This document shows positions 7,178 through 14,223 of a DNA stretch of 14,223 bases, piece after piece. Both the position numbers and the translations under genes were made by a program. The DNA comes from Fidelibacterota bacterium (GTDB lineage Bacteria > Fidelibacterota > Fidelibacteria > Fidelibacterales > Fidelibacteraceae). The number at the start of each line of letters is the position of its first letter. Position 1 is the stretch's first letter. The stretch is from the NCBI GenBank assembly GCA_029931905.1, contig JAOZRH010000005.1:1-14223 (forward strand). Reading direction: 5' to 3'. A model generated the notes under the pieces. It was not told the DNA's origin. It saw only the letters and a program-made list of their open reading frames with translations, and did no database searches.

Positions 7178-8566
7178 TTAAATATGAATTGCTTCACCAA
7201 AAACATCTTCCGCAGTTTCTTTAATCGCTTCACTTAAAGTTGGGTGAGCGAAAATAGTTTTTGCCAAATTATCAGCAGTAATTTCTGTTGATTTTGCTAT
7301 TCCAAGACCACTTATTAACTCGGCCGCATCAGGACCAATTATATGAGCTCCAATTATCTTTTTGGAGTCTGCATCAATAATAATTTTCACAAAACCATTT
7401 GATTCATCGATTGCAATAGATTTTCCAATTGCTCTAAATGGAACTTTACCAATCTTAATATTTTTATATTTTTTATTCGCCAATTTTTCTGTTAAACCAA
7501 TTGATGCTACTTGTGGATGTGAAAATGTGCAAGCGGGAATATTTTCATAATTCAACGGTTTTGGATTTTTCCCTGCAATATATTCAACAGCGATTATTCC
7601 TTCAGCACTTGCAGAATGAGCCAATAACGGTGCACCTTTTACATCACCAATCGCAAAAATATTTTCTACATTTGTTTGATAATTCTCATTCACTTTTATC
7701 CAATTATTTTCAATTTCAATATCAAGCTCTTCTAATCCAATATTTTTTAAATTAGCCTCCACTCCAACAGCTAATAATACTTTGTCAGCAATTATTTCAT
7801 CAACTTGTTCATTTTTATTGTAAATAACTTTTGCTTTTCCGTCAATTTTTTCAATTTTATCAACTTTTGTATCTGTAAGTATTTTTATTTTACTTCTTTT
7901 CAAATTTCTCTCTAACTCAATTGAAATTTCTTCATCTTCTAACGGTAAAATATTTGGTAACATTTCAATAATTGTAACTTTTGTTTCAAATGAATTAAAA
8001 AAATGTGCAAATTCTACACCAATCGCTCCACCACCAATAATCACAATTGAATCTGGTTTTTTTTCATTTGATAATGCATTTTTACTTCCAATAATTATTT
8101 CATCATCAAGTTTCAAATTTGGGAATTGTTTTGTGTGGGCTCCTGTAGCGATAATGATATTTTTCGATGTCTTGTTTATCGTTTTTTCTTCAGAATTTAT
8201 TGCAACTGTATTTTTATCTAATATTTTGCCAAATCCACTCAAAACATCAATTTTATTTTTTTTAAATAGAAAATTTACACCTTTTGAAAGTCTTTGGGAA
8301 ACTTGTCGCGATCTTTTTATAACTTTTGGATAATCAAAATTATAATCGTCAATATTTATACCAAATTTTTTAGATTTTTTAACATCATTGTAAACATCTG
8401 CACTTTTTAATAATGCTTTTGTTGGAATACATCCCCAATTTAAACAAATACCACCAACTTCTGCCTGCTCAATAACGGCTGTTTTCAATCCTAATTGAGC
8501 AGATTTAATCGCCGCTACATATCCACCGGGTCCACTTCCAATAATTATTACATCATAATCAAACAT
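7178..8566 (-). CDS. lpdA: Dihydrolipoyl dehydrogenase (E3 / glycine cleavage L protein)
   Basis: This 462-residue flavoenzyme reoxidises dihydrolipoyl groups and reduces NAD+, serving the glycine cleavage system and 2-oxoacid dehydrogenases. The FAD site is GSGPGG (10-15). The redox-active disulfide is C41/C46 in GGICLNWGCIPTK. The NAD-binding motif is GGGAIG (178-183), the second FAD motif is NIFAIGDVKG (from about 302) and the catalytic His/Glu pair is H441/E446 in HPTLSEAIKETAEDV. All key residues are present and length is standard. AAGGAAAT lies 6 nt before ATG 8566. It follows the rnf-rseC genes on the same strand after a 106-nt gap that has its own candidate promoter, so it may be transcribed both by read-through and alone. 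Proximity to gcvPB supports a role in glycine cleavage but does not exclude other lipoyl enzymes. Confidence 0.96.
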   Translation of the reverse strand: MFDYDVIIIGSGPGGYVAAIKSAQLGLKTAVIEQAEVGGICLNWGCIPTKALLKSADVYNDVKKSKKFGINIDDYNFDYPKVIKRSRQVSQRLSKGVNFLFKKNKIDVLSGFGKILDKNTVAINSEEKTINKTSKNIIIATGAHTKQFPNLKLDDEIIIGSKNALSNEKKPDSIVIIGGGAIGVEFAHFFNSFETKVTIIEMLPNILPLEDEEISIELERNLKRSKIKILTDTKVDKIEKIDGKAKVIYNKNEQVDEIIADKVLLAVGVEANLKNIGLEELDIEIENNWIKVNENYQTNVENIFAIGDVKGAPLLAHSASAEGIIAVEYIAGKNPKPLNYENIPACTFSHPQVASIGLTEKLANKKYKNIKIGKVPFRAIGKSIAIDESNGFVKIIIDADSKKIIGAHIIGPDAAELISGLGIAKSTEITADNLAKTIFAHPTLSEAIKETAEDVFGEAIHI

Positions 8567-8590
8567 ATTTATTTCCTTTTTTTAAAAAAT

Positions 8591-8618
8591 TTCACGCTAA
8601 GACGCAAAATCGCAAAGA
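8591..8618. repeat. Short 'cgcaaag'-type periodic repeat
   Basis: On the plus strand the sequence reads ttcacgctaagacgcaaaa followed by tcgcaaag: the unit cgcTAAG, cgcAAAA, cgcAAAG occurs three times at 8- to 9-nt spacing. I recall similar ACGCAAAGACGCAAAG intergenic strings scattered through many environmental bacterial genomes, but this was not checked. It sits in the 106-nt gap between rseC and lpdA, within the likely lpdA leader. Part of it (TCAC..TA..ACGCAA) can pair imperfectly with TTGCGTGTAGTGA at 8652-8664. Confidence 0.4.
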
Positions 8619-8637
8619 TTACTTAAAGTTATTTATC

Positions 8638-8667
8638 ATTATAACACAAAGTTGCGTGTAGTGACAA
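8638..8667 (-). promoter_or_regulatory. Candidate sigma70-type promoter for lpdA
   Basis: On the minus strand TTGTCA (8662-8667), one mismatch from the TTGACA consensus, is followed after 18 nt by a perfect TATAAT (8638-8643). This would start transcription about 65 nt before lpdA, putting the cgcaaag-type repeat in the 5' leader. It gives lpdA a possible promoter independent of the rnf operon. It is a sequence match only, and -10-like hexamers are common in DNA this AT-rich; the GC-containing -35 and good spacing raise its standing. Confidence 0.4.
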
Positions 8668-8672
8668 TGCAT

Positions 8673-9119
8673 TTAATTTTTAATAATCTCAAAATACTTT
8701 TCAGGATTTTTACTTAAATAATTTGCATATAATCTACCAATATATCCACCAAACCCAACTCCAACAATTGCAAAAATAAAATGAATAAGTTCAAGTGGAA
8801 TATTAAAAATTGTCCAATTTAAAAAATATGAAACAAACATTCCAAACAAAAAACCTATTAATGGAAAACCATATTGTAAAAAACTAATTTTCAACATTAA
8901 ATCTTTCTTTTTTATAATTTTTACTTTATCACCAATCTTACTATTAGCAGAATTTGTTGCTTTTATATAATGAGCATCTTCATTCAAGTTTGGTTTACAT
9001 ATTATTCTCGATTGACAATGTTTGCAACTAGATTTATCAACAGAATCCACCTTGATCAAAACAATATTTTTACCTAAAATATTGGTAACTATTCCTAATT
9101 CGTTATTATTATTTTCCAT
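8673..9119 (-). CDS. rseC: RseC/MucC-family membrane protein
   Basis: This 148-residue inner-membrane protein belongs to the RseC/MucC (SoxR-reducing system) family. It begins with a soluble domain containing the cysteine cluster SSCKHCQSRIICKP (C32, C35, C41; CxxC-x5-C), then a beta-rich segment with KIGDKVKIIKK. Two membrane helices follow, at about 77-100 and 107-131, with a Gly-rich VGVGFGGYIG, and then a short cytoplasmic tail. The family is often found next to rnf/rsx genes and is thought to help deliver electrons from, or stabilise, that complex; in E. coli rsxABCDGE and rseC are needed to reset SoxR. It lies 26 nt after rnfB, so it is the seventh gene of the operon. The Shine-Dalgarno site before ATG 9119 is weak. 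Confidence 0.85.
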   Translation of the reverse strand: MENNNNELGIVTNILGKNIVLIKVDSVDKSSCKHCQSRIICKPNLNEDAHYIKATNSANSKIGDKVKIIKKKDLMLKISFLQYGFPLIGFLFGMFVSYFLNWTIFNIPLELIHFIFAIVGVGFGGYIGRLYANYLSKNPEKYFEIIKN

Positions 9120-9145
9120 ATCTTAATTATTTTATAATATTCTAA

Positions 9146-9946
9146 TTATCTATTTGTAAAACATTTCCCCGGACATTTTTCTGTAGGATATTTTGAATCA
9201 TTACCAAAATTTTCGTAATTAATTTTTGCTAAATTATTTGACATAACTAATTTTCCTTCATCGGCTTCTCTGACACATATTCCACAACCGATACAAGCTC
9301 TTGTACAGGCTTTTTTAGCAAATAACAAGCCATCTTCATTCTTACATCTTAATAAAACATTATGACTAATTTTGTGCATTTCCATAATTCCTTGTGGACA
9401 TGCTTTTACACATTCACCACATCCAACACATTTATCTTCAATCACAACTGGCAATCCATTATCATTCATATACATTGCATCAAATTGGCAGGCATCAACA
9501 CATTCACCATACCCAAAACAACCATATTCGCAAAATTTCTCTCCATTACTCATTAATGTCGTAGCTGTACATGTTTTTACTCCATCATAAGTAGCTTTTT
9601 TTGCAGTTTCAGCATTTCCACCTTGACACATTACTTTTGCTACCATTCTTTCAGAAGCACCTGATTCTACACCTAATATTTTTGCTACTTCATCGGCAAC
9701 ATCAGGTCCACCAACTGGACATCCATTAAATTTTGCATTTCCATTTACGACATTTTCAGCAAAAGCACCACAACCTGGAAATCCACAAGCACCACAATTG
9801 GCACCTGGAAGTACTTCATTGACTTCAGAAATTTTCGGATTTTCTTCTACATGTAATTTTTTATTCGCAATTGCCAATCCAGCTGAAAAAATTAATCCTA
9901 ATCCACCCATACTTCCTACTGCTATTAATAATGAATTTATTTCCAT
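9146..9946 (-). CDS. rnfB: Rnf complex subunit B (multi-cluster ferredoxin-like)
   Basis: This 266-residue subunit takes electrons from reduced ferredoxin into the Rnf complex. One N-terminal membrane helix (about 5-27) anchors it. It is followed by the RnfB/Fdx-type cluster domain GANCGACGFPGCGAFAEN with C51, C54, C59 and C76, then a cysteine set including C126, C139, C143, C149 and C153, then a complete ferredoxin motif CVGCGECVKACP (C173, C176, C179, C183). The last module has C214, C218, C221 and C224, but A228 stands where a CxxCxxCxxxC motif would have its fourth cysteine (CIGCGICVREADEG). The tail ends EKCPGKC (C258, C262). The number of working clusters is therefore uncertain. A GAGGAA site precedes ATG 9946, 17 nt after rnfA. 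Confidence 0.95.
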   Translation of the reverse strand: MEINSLLIAVGSMGGLGLIFSAGLAIANKKLHVEENPKISEVNEVLPGANCGACGFPGCGAFAENVVNGNAKFNGCPVGGPDVADEVAKILGVESGASERMVAKVMCQGGNAETAKKATYDGVKTCTATTLMSNGEKFCEYGCFGYGECVDACQFDAMYMNDNGLPVVIEDKCVGCGECVKACPQGIMEMHKISHNVLLRCKNEDGLLFAKKACTRACIGCGICVREADEGKLVMSNNLAKINYENFGNDSKYPTEKCPGKCFTNR

Positions 9947-9963
9947 TTATTCCTCTATATTTT

Positions 9964-10536
9964 TTAAATTAATCCTGAAAAACCCATAAAAGCCAATCCC
10001 AAACAACCAGCAATTATCATTGTTATTCCCGCACCTTTAAAATGTTTTGGAACAGGTGCTAATTCTAATTCTTCTCTTATTCCTGCCATTATTACTAAAG
10101 CTAATGTAAAACCAACTCCAGCTCCAACAGCAAAAACCACACTTTGAATAAAACTATATTCTCTCAATACAGAAATTAGTGCCAATCCTAAAATTGCACA
10201 ATTTGTAGTAATTAATGGTAAAAATATTCCTAATGAATCATATAACGGTTTACTTACTTTTTTAATAAACATTTCAACTAACTGTACCAACGAAGCAATC
10301 ACTAATATAAATGAGACATATTCTAAAATTTGCATATTTGTTGGTTCTAAAATTAAATTATAAATTAACCAAGTAACCGCTGCACTAATTACCATTACAA
10401 AAGTAACTGCAAGTCCCATACTTACAGCAGAATCCATTTTTTTGGAAACGCCAACAAACGGGCAAATTCCTAAAAATTGAATTAGGACAAAGTTGTTTAT
10501 CAAAGCAGCTGATATAAAAATAATTATTAAATTCAT
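9964..10536 (-). CDS. rnfA: Rnf complex membrane subunit A
   Basis: This 190-residue integral membrane subunit has about six hydrophobic helices. It is the RnfA/NqrE homologue and pairs with RnfE as an inverted-topology pseudo-dimer in the membrane core. The signature half-sites are FLGICPFVGVSK (C25) and TTNCAILG (C113). In Rnf/Nqr structures, four such cysteines from the two subunits hold a [2Fe-2S] cluster inside the membrane on the electron path linked to ion transport. The family block GAGVGFTLALVIMAGIREEL is also present. Its start overlaps the rnfE stop by 4 nt (ATGA), with GGGAGAG upstream within rnfE, so translation is probably coupled. Confidence 0.96.
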   Translation of the reverse strand: MNLIIIFISAALINNFVLIQFLGICPFVGVSKKMDSAVSMGLAVTFVMVISAAVTWLIYNLILEPTNMQILEYVSFILVIASLVQLVEMFIKKVSKPLYDSLGIFLPLITTNCAILGLALISVLREYSFIQSVVFAVGAGVGFTLALVIMAGIREELELAPVPKHFKGAGITMIIAGCLGLAFMGFSGLI

Positions 10537-11147
10537 TTTTTCTCTCCCAATTCATTTAACCAATTTGATGCACCAATCATTAATCCCAACGCTAAAAATG
10601 CTCCTGGTGGCAAAATCATTACCGCCCAAGGATGAAAACTATCCCACATTACTTGAATACCAAAAATTGTTCCAGATCCAAACAACTCTCTAATTGTACC
10701 CAATAAAACTAAAACTAATGTAAAACCAAGTCCAACACCGAATGCATCTAAAAAAGACCTACCGATACCATTTTTTGAAGCAAAGGCTTCTTGCCTTCCA
10801 AGAATCATACAATTCACAATAATTAATGGAATAAATGGTCCTAAACTACTGCTAATATCTGGAAAATATGCAGCTAAAAACCTATCTGCTATAGTAACAA
10901 ATGTTGCAATAATTACAATAAAACTTGCAATTCTAACCTCAGAAGGTATAATTTTTCTCAACATTGATACAATAATGCTTGAACTAATAACAACAAAAGT
11001 TGCAGCCAATCCCATTGCTAAACCATTTTCAGCCGAAACCGTTACAGCAAGTGTTGGACATAATCCTAATAATGAAATAAGAATTGGATTTTCTTTCCAA
11101 ATTCCTTTCAAAAATTCTTGTATAAGTGTTACCTTTTTTTTGGACAT
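10533..11147 (-). CDS. rnfE: Rnf complex membrane subunit E
   Basis: This 204-residue, roughly six-helix membrane protein is the RnfE/NqrD homologue and partner of RnfA. It carries the matching half-sites LLGLCPTLAVT (C30) and IVNCMILG (C113), plus GVGLGFTLVLVLLGTIREL. It has the typical short cytoplasmic N-terminus MSKKKVTLIQEFLKGIWKENP. An AAGGTG site lies before ATG 11147, 36 nt after rnfG, and its last bases overlap rnfA. The paired cysteines imply a complete RnfA/RnfE cluster site in this organism. Confidence 0.96.
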   Translation of the reverse strand: MSKKKVTLIQEFLKGIWKENPILISLLGLCPTLAVTVSAENGLAMGLAATFVVISSSIIVSMLRKIIPSEVRIASFIVIIATFVTIADRFLAAYFPDISSSLGPFIPLIIVNCMILGRQEAFASKNGIGRSFLDAFGVGLGFTLVLVLLGTIRELFGSGTIFGIQVMWDSFHPWAVMILPPGAFLALGLMIGASNWLNELGEKK

Positions 11148-11183
11148 ATATTCACCTTTAATATTTATCTACTATTATTTAAT

Positions 11184-11759
11184 TTATTTTTCAATATACA
11201 ATTTTTTAACTTTGCTAATATTTGTATTTAAAAGATTCACAACTGATTTAGATGAAATTGTTGCTCCTGTTATTGCTTGAATTTCATTTTCTTTAGTTGG
11301 TTTTGCATTTTTGACATATATAATTTCTGGATCAATTTTCAAATTTTTAAACTGATCTGTAAACCAAGTAGGATTTTCATTTGAGGGATCGTCAACTATT
11401 TTTGTTCCCAAACCAGGAGTTTCCACTTGACTCAATATCTTTAAGGATGTAATTTTAGAAAAATCGGGAGACATTCCAACAATCAATGAAATTATATCAG
11501 AATATCCACCACCTTCAGCTTTAAAAGCAATTCCAACTATTTCTCCATCTTTTTTTCCAACATATAAGTTATATTCACCAAGTTTCATCTCTTCAATGGA
11601 ATTATTTTCCGGTAAAATTTCTAATATCAATTTATTTAATTTACTTGTTTTATGTTCATTAATAATTGGTCTTGTAAAATTATCCCAATAAGATAACACA
11701 ACTCCAGAAATAACAGTAATAATTGTTAGAACTAAAATCATTTTTAATGATTTATTCAT
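11184..11759 (-). CDS. rnfG: Rnf complex subunit G (covalent FMN carrier)
   Basis: This 191-residue subunit has one N-terminal membrane helix (about 7-24) and an FMN-binding domain facing the periplasm. FMN is attached in the family by a phosphoester to the last Thr of an [S/T]GAT motif, here T167 in AITGATISSKSVV. The family block VETPGLGTKI (112-121) is also present. RnfG carries electrons across the periplasmic side between the membrane subunits. The start overlaps the end of rnfD by 8 nt, and GGGAGGTT within rnfD is a strong ribosome site. Attachment of FMN needs an ApbE-type flavin transferase, which is not in this window. Confidence 0.95.
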   Translation of the reverse strand: MNKSLKMILVLTIITVISGVVLSYWDNFTRPIINEHKTSKLNKLILEILPENNSIEEMKLGEYNLYVGKKDGEIVGIAFKAEGGGYSDIISLIVGMSPDFSKITSLKILSQVETPGLGTKIVDDPSNENPTWFTDQFKNLKIDPEIIYVKNAKPTKENEIQAITGATISSKSVVNLLNTNISKVKKLYIEK

Positions 11760-12777
11760 TTTTTAACCTCCCAAATGTTTTAGGTTGTGTATATCTATTA
11801 ATTAATGGAACAAATCCATTCATAAATAATATTGAATACATCACGCCTTCAGGTAATCCACCAAAAAGTCGTATTGTAATCAAAACTATACCTGCACCAA
11901 TTCCAAAAATCCAACTTCCCTTATTTGTTACTGGAGAAGTTACCATATCAGTTGCCATAAAAAATGCTCCTAACATCAATCCACCAGCAAAAACATGAAA
12001 TATTGGATTTGGATATTGAGTAGGATCAATTAACCAGAATATTCCACCAAGTATAAAAACAGTTCCAATATAACTTAAAGGAATTCGCCAATCCGCATAT
12101 TTTTTAACTAATAAAAATATTCCACCAAGAAGAATTAATATTGCCGATGTTTCACCAATTGTCCCACCAATATTTCCTAAGATTAATGGTTTAATACTTG
12201 TAAAAATATTTTCAAATTTTAGTAATCCTAAAGGAGTTGCACCTGTAATTGCATCTGCTTCAGCATAGTTTGGTAAAATCCAAGTTGTCATTTTCACAGG
12301 ATAACTCGCCTGTAAAAAAGCTCTTCCTAATAATGCTGGATTAAAAACATTATAACCTAAACCACCAAATATCATTTTTCCAAGAAAAATTGCAACTACA
12401 CTTCCAAGAATAACACCAGAAATTGGAAATGAAGGTGGCAATGTTAAAACAAGTAATAATCCAGTTATTACAGAAGTACCATCTGTTAATTTAAACTTTT
12501 TTCCACTAATTAAATTGAATAATAATTCTGTAAGCACACAAGTAAAAATTCCAACTAATATCATAAATAGAGCATGCCATCCAAATATTATTACTCCAAA
12601 AATTGTAGTTGGAAGTAATGCAAGAATCACACCTCTCATTATTTTTTCTATACTATATTCACTTTGTAAATGTGGTGAAGATTTTAGTAGGAATGGTTTT
12701 CTATTTAATTTTTGTAACATTGCTCTTGGATCTTTTTTTTTCGGTTTCGCAGTTTCTATTTTTGATTTTTCTTCCAT
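11752..12777 (-). CDS. rnfD: Rnf complex membrane subunit D (covalent FMN carrier)
   Basis: This 341-residue polytopic membrane subunit is the RnfD/NqrB homologue and a core part of the ion-translocating machinery. The covalent FMN site is T181 in DAITGATPLG. Other family blocks are SSPHLQSE, LTDGTSVITGLLLVLTLPP, GGLGYNVFNPALLGRAFL and FFMATDMVTSPVTNKG. It has a basic cytoplasmic N-terminal extension of about 30 residues (EEKSKIETAKPKKKDPRAM) before the usual SSPH start of the domain; its role is unknown. The start is 23 nt after rnfC with only a weak GGAAA ribosome site. All later genes in the cluster follow closely. Confidence 0.96.
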   Translation of the reverse strand: MEEKSKIETAKPKKKDPRAMLQKLNRKPFLLKSSPHLQSEYSIEKIMRGVILALLPTTIFGVIIFGWHALFMILVGIFTCVLTELLFNLISGKKFKLTDGTSVITGLLLVLTLPPSFPISGVILGSVVAIFLGKMIFGGLGYNVFNPALLGRAFLQASYPVKMTTWILPNYAEADAITGATPLGLLKFENIFTSIKPLILGNIGGTIGETSAILILLGGIFLLVKKYADWRIPLSYIGTVFILGGIFWLIDPTQYPNPIFHVFAGGLMLGAFFMATDMVTSPVTNKGSWIFGIGAGIVLITIRLFGGLPEGVMYSILFMNGFVPLINRYTQPKTFGRLKNE

Positions 12778-12800
12778 AATTTTTCCGTTTATTTATTGAT

Positions 12801-14114
12801 TTATTTATTAAGTTGATTGTATTTCAATTTTCCAACTCTTATCCACTGAACCAATGGAATTCTTGAAGGACAAGAATAAACACAAGAACCACATTCAATA
12901 CAACTTTGAATATCATATTGTTCTAACTCATCATATTTTCCAAGTTCTGATAAACGAGATAATTTTGTTGGCATCAAAAACATTGGACAAACTCTGATAC
13001 AAGTTCCACAACGAATACAAGGCGAAATCTTTTCATCAACAGATTTTTCTATTGAACAAACAATTCCACTTGTTGCTTTAATTATTGGAACATCTGTAGT
13101 ATGTTGAGAAATTCCCATCATCGGGCCACCCATATAAATATGGTTTGTCTCATCTTTTAATCCACCAGAGTTTTCTATCATTTTTTCAAATGTAGTTCCA
13201 ATTCTAGCTAATACATTTTTGGGTTCATTTATTCCAGCACCAGTTACAGTAACAACTCTTTCTATTAATGCCTTACCTTCTGTAACCGCTTCACATACGG
13301 CAAATACTGTTCCGACATTATTTACAACAACTCCAACATCCATAGGAAGTCCACCAACTGGCACTTTTCTTTTTAGAACGGCATCAATTAACATTTTTTC
13401 AGCACCTTGAGGATATTTTAACTGTAGAGGAACAACTTTAAAATCATAATTCAATTCATCTATTCTCTGTTGCATTTTTTTAATTGCGTCTGGCTTATTA
13501 TTTTCGATTCCAATATATCCGTTTTTAACATCAAGAATTTTCATTGTTATAGCCATTCCCAGCAACACCTTATCTGTATATTCAAGCATCATTCTATGAT
13601 CAGCTGTTAAATAAGGTTCACATTCAACACCATTCAAAATAAATGAATCAATTACCTTGTCTTTCGGTGGCGATAATTTTACTTGAGTTGGAAACGCAGC
13701 TCCACCAAGTCCAACAATACCAGCTTTTTTAACAATCTCAATTAATTCTTCTTTTTTTGAATTTTTCCAATCTTTTGGAATATCAATTAAATCCCAATCA
13801 TCATCGCCAGTTTTTGTTATATGAATCATCGTAGAACGAACACCGGAAGGGTGATTAAATTCATCTATTTTTTTAACTTTTCCTGTAATAGGTGAATGAA
13901 TAACACTTGATATAAATCCATCTGCTTCTGCAATAATTTGTCCCGTCTTTACCTCATCCTTTTTTTTCACAATCGGTTTTGCTGGTTTACCAATATGCTG
14001 TTGTAAAGGAATGAATACTTCATCTGGAACTGACATTTTTTCAATTTTTTTCTTTTCAGAATAGTGTTTAAAACTATTAGGATGAATCCCGCTTTTAAAG
14101 GTTGATAATTTCAA
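12801..14114 (-). CDS. rnfC: Rnf complex subunit C (NADH-binding Fe-S flavoprotein), probable TTG start
   Basis: This 437-residue peripheral subunit binds NAD(H) and FMN on the cytoplasmic side, in the manner of the NuoF/NqrF-type entry site. It has the opening LSTFKSGIHP, a barrel-sandwich domain, the Gly-rich nucleotide block GLGGAAFPTQVKL (135-147) with NGVECEPYLTADHRMM, and two C-terminal [4Fe-4S] motifs, CIRCGTCIRVCP (366-377) and CIECGSCVYSCP (405-416). I choose TTG 14114 as the start. GGGAG at 14123-14127 lies 8 nt upstream, and the product begins MKLSTFKSGIHP as other RnfC proteins do. The upstream in-frame GTG at 14129 overlaps that ribosome site and adds five residues unlike the family. 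It is the first gene of the rnfCDGEAB-rseC cluster. Confidence 0.94.
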   Translation of the reverse strand: MKLSTFKSGIHPNSFKHYSEKKKIEKMSVPDEVFIPLQQHIGKPAKPIVKKKDEVKTGQIIAEADGFISSVIHSPITGKVKKIDEFNHPSGVRSTMIHITKTGDDDWDLIDIPKDWKNSKKEELIEIVKKAGIVGLGGAAFPTQVKLSPPKDKVIDSFILNGVECEPYLTADHRMMLEYTDKVLLGMAITMKILDVKNGYIGIENNKPDAIKKMQQRIDELNYDFKVVPLQLKYPQGAEKMLIDAVLKRKVPVGGLPMDVGVVVNNVGTVFAVCEAVTEGKALIERVVTVTGAGINEPKNVLARIGTTFEKMIENSGGLKDETNHIYMGGPMMGISQHTTDVPIIKATSGIVCSIEKSVDEKISPCIRCGTCIRVCPMFLMPTKLSRLSELGKYDELEQYDIQSCIECGSCVYSCPSRIPLVQWIRVGKLKYNQLNK

Positions 14115-14136
14115 TATTATAACTCCCACTTTTAAA

Positions 14137-14152
14137 ATTTACTTCTGTAAAT
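14137..14152. promoter_or_regulatory. Candidate operator dyad in the rnf leader
   Basis: The sequence ATTTACTTCTGTAAAT is a perfect 6-bp inverted repeat around a 4-nt centre, 22 nt upstream of the rnfC start. The TTTAC-N4-GTAAA layout has the half-site spacing of CRP/FNR-family sites (for example FNR TTGAT-N4-ATCAA), though the bases differ. A redox or metabolic regulator would make sense for rnf, but this is inference, and short AT-rich dyads occur by chance. I can see no clear -35/-10 pair, only TATATT further upstream. The rest of the leader to the window edge is AT-rich with no gene seen. Confidence 0.3.
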
Positions 14153-14223
14153 ATAAATATTTTCAATATCAAATAAAACAAAAAAATGAAATGTTATAAT
14201 AATTTTTATAAGTTGAATTCTGA

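Noticed and set aside
1..14223. CRISPR arrays, tRNA or rRNA genes, insertion sequences, phage genes.
   Set aside because: No direct-repeat array, cloverleaf, transposase or phage protein was seen; genes are dense and of ordinary families.

Overview
The window is strongly AT-rich, densely coded DNA from a Gram-negative and probably anaerobic bacterium. Evidence for two membranes: secreted proteins with Sec signal peptides, a LolA-like periplasmic protein and the start of a likely outer-membrane protein. Evidence for anaerobic or redox-flexible energy metabolism: a complete rnf cluster. Many genes have clear GGAGG-type Shine-Dalgarno sites, which argues against a typical Bacteroidota member. 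The gene content (TetR/LolA-like operon, rnfCDGEAB, two-part glycine decarboxylase) would suit an AT-rich lineage near the FCB group, but no marker here fixes the taxon.

Region 1 (1-2893, minus strand) is a tight operon controlled by a TetR regulator. Its order in transcription is: TetR regulator, LolA-like periplasmic protein of the outer-membrane lipoprotein-sorting type, secreted two-HKD phospholipase D superfamily protein, and the first 62 codons of an exported, probably outer-membrane protein that runs off the left edge. Gaps between genes are 7-13 nt. An 18-bp TetR-type dyad lies just upstream of the regulator's ribosome binding site. The phospholipase D-like protein resembles the animal PLD3/PLD4 and poxvirus K4 branch more than ordinary bacterial cardiolipin synthases. 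This operon is the least ordinary part of the window.

Region 2 (3050-7157, plus strand) holds housekeeping genes: the replication-recombination ATPase RarA, an HI0933/YhiN-family flavoprotein that overlaps it by 8 nt, and glycine decarboxylase subunit 2 (GcvPB).

Region 3 (7178-14114, minus strand) holds rnfC-D-G-E-A-B, an RseC/MucC-family gene, and then dihydrolipoyl dehydrogenase (lpdA), which converges on gcvPB. The Rnf complex couples ferredoxin:NAD+ electron transfer to ion movement across the inner membrane. The L protein regenerates lipoyl groups and makes NADH, and is shared by the glycine cleavage system and 2-oxoacid dehydrogenases. All six Rnf subunits look intact. RnfB has an altered last ferredoxin module, and rnfC most likely starts at TTG. 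A dyad with FNR/CRP-like spacing lies in the rnf leader. A short 'cgcaaag'-type periodic repeat and a candidate promoter lie between rseC and lpdA.

No tRNA, rRNA, CRISPR array, insertion sequence or frameshifted gene was seen. There is no gene-free stretch over 300 bases; the longest is 184 bases, between the tetR start and rarA.
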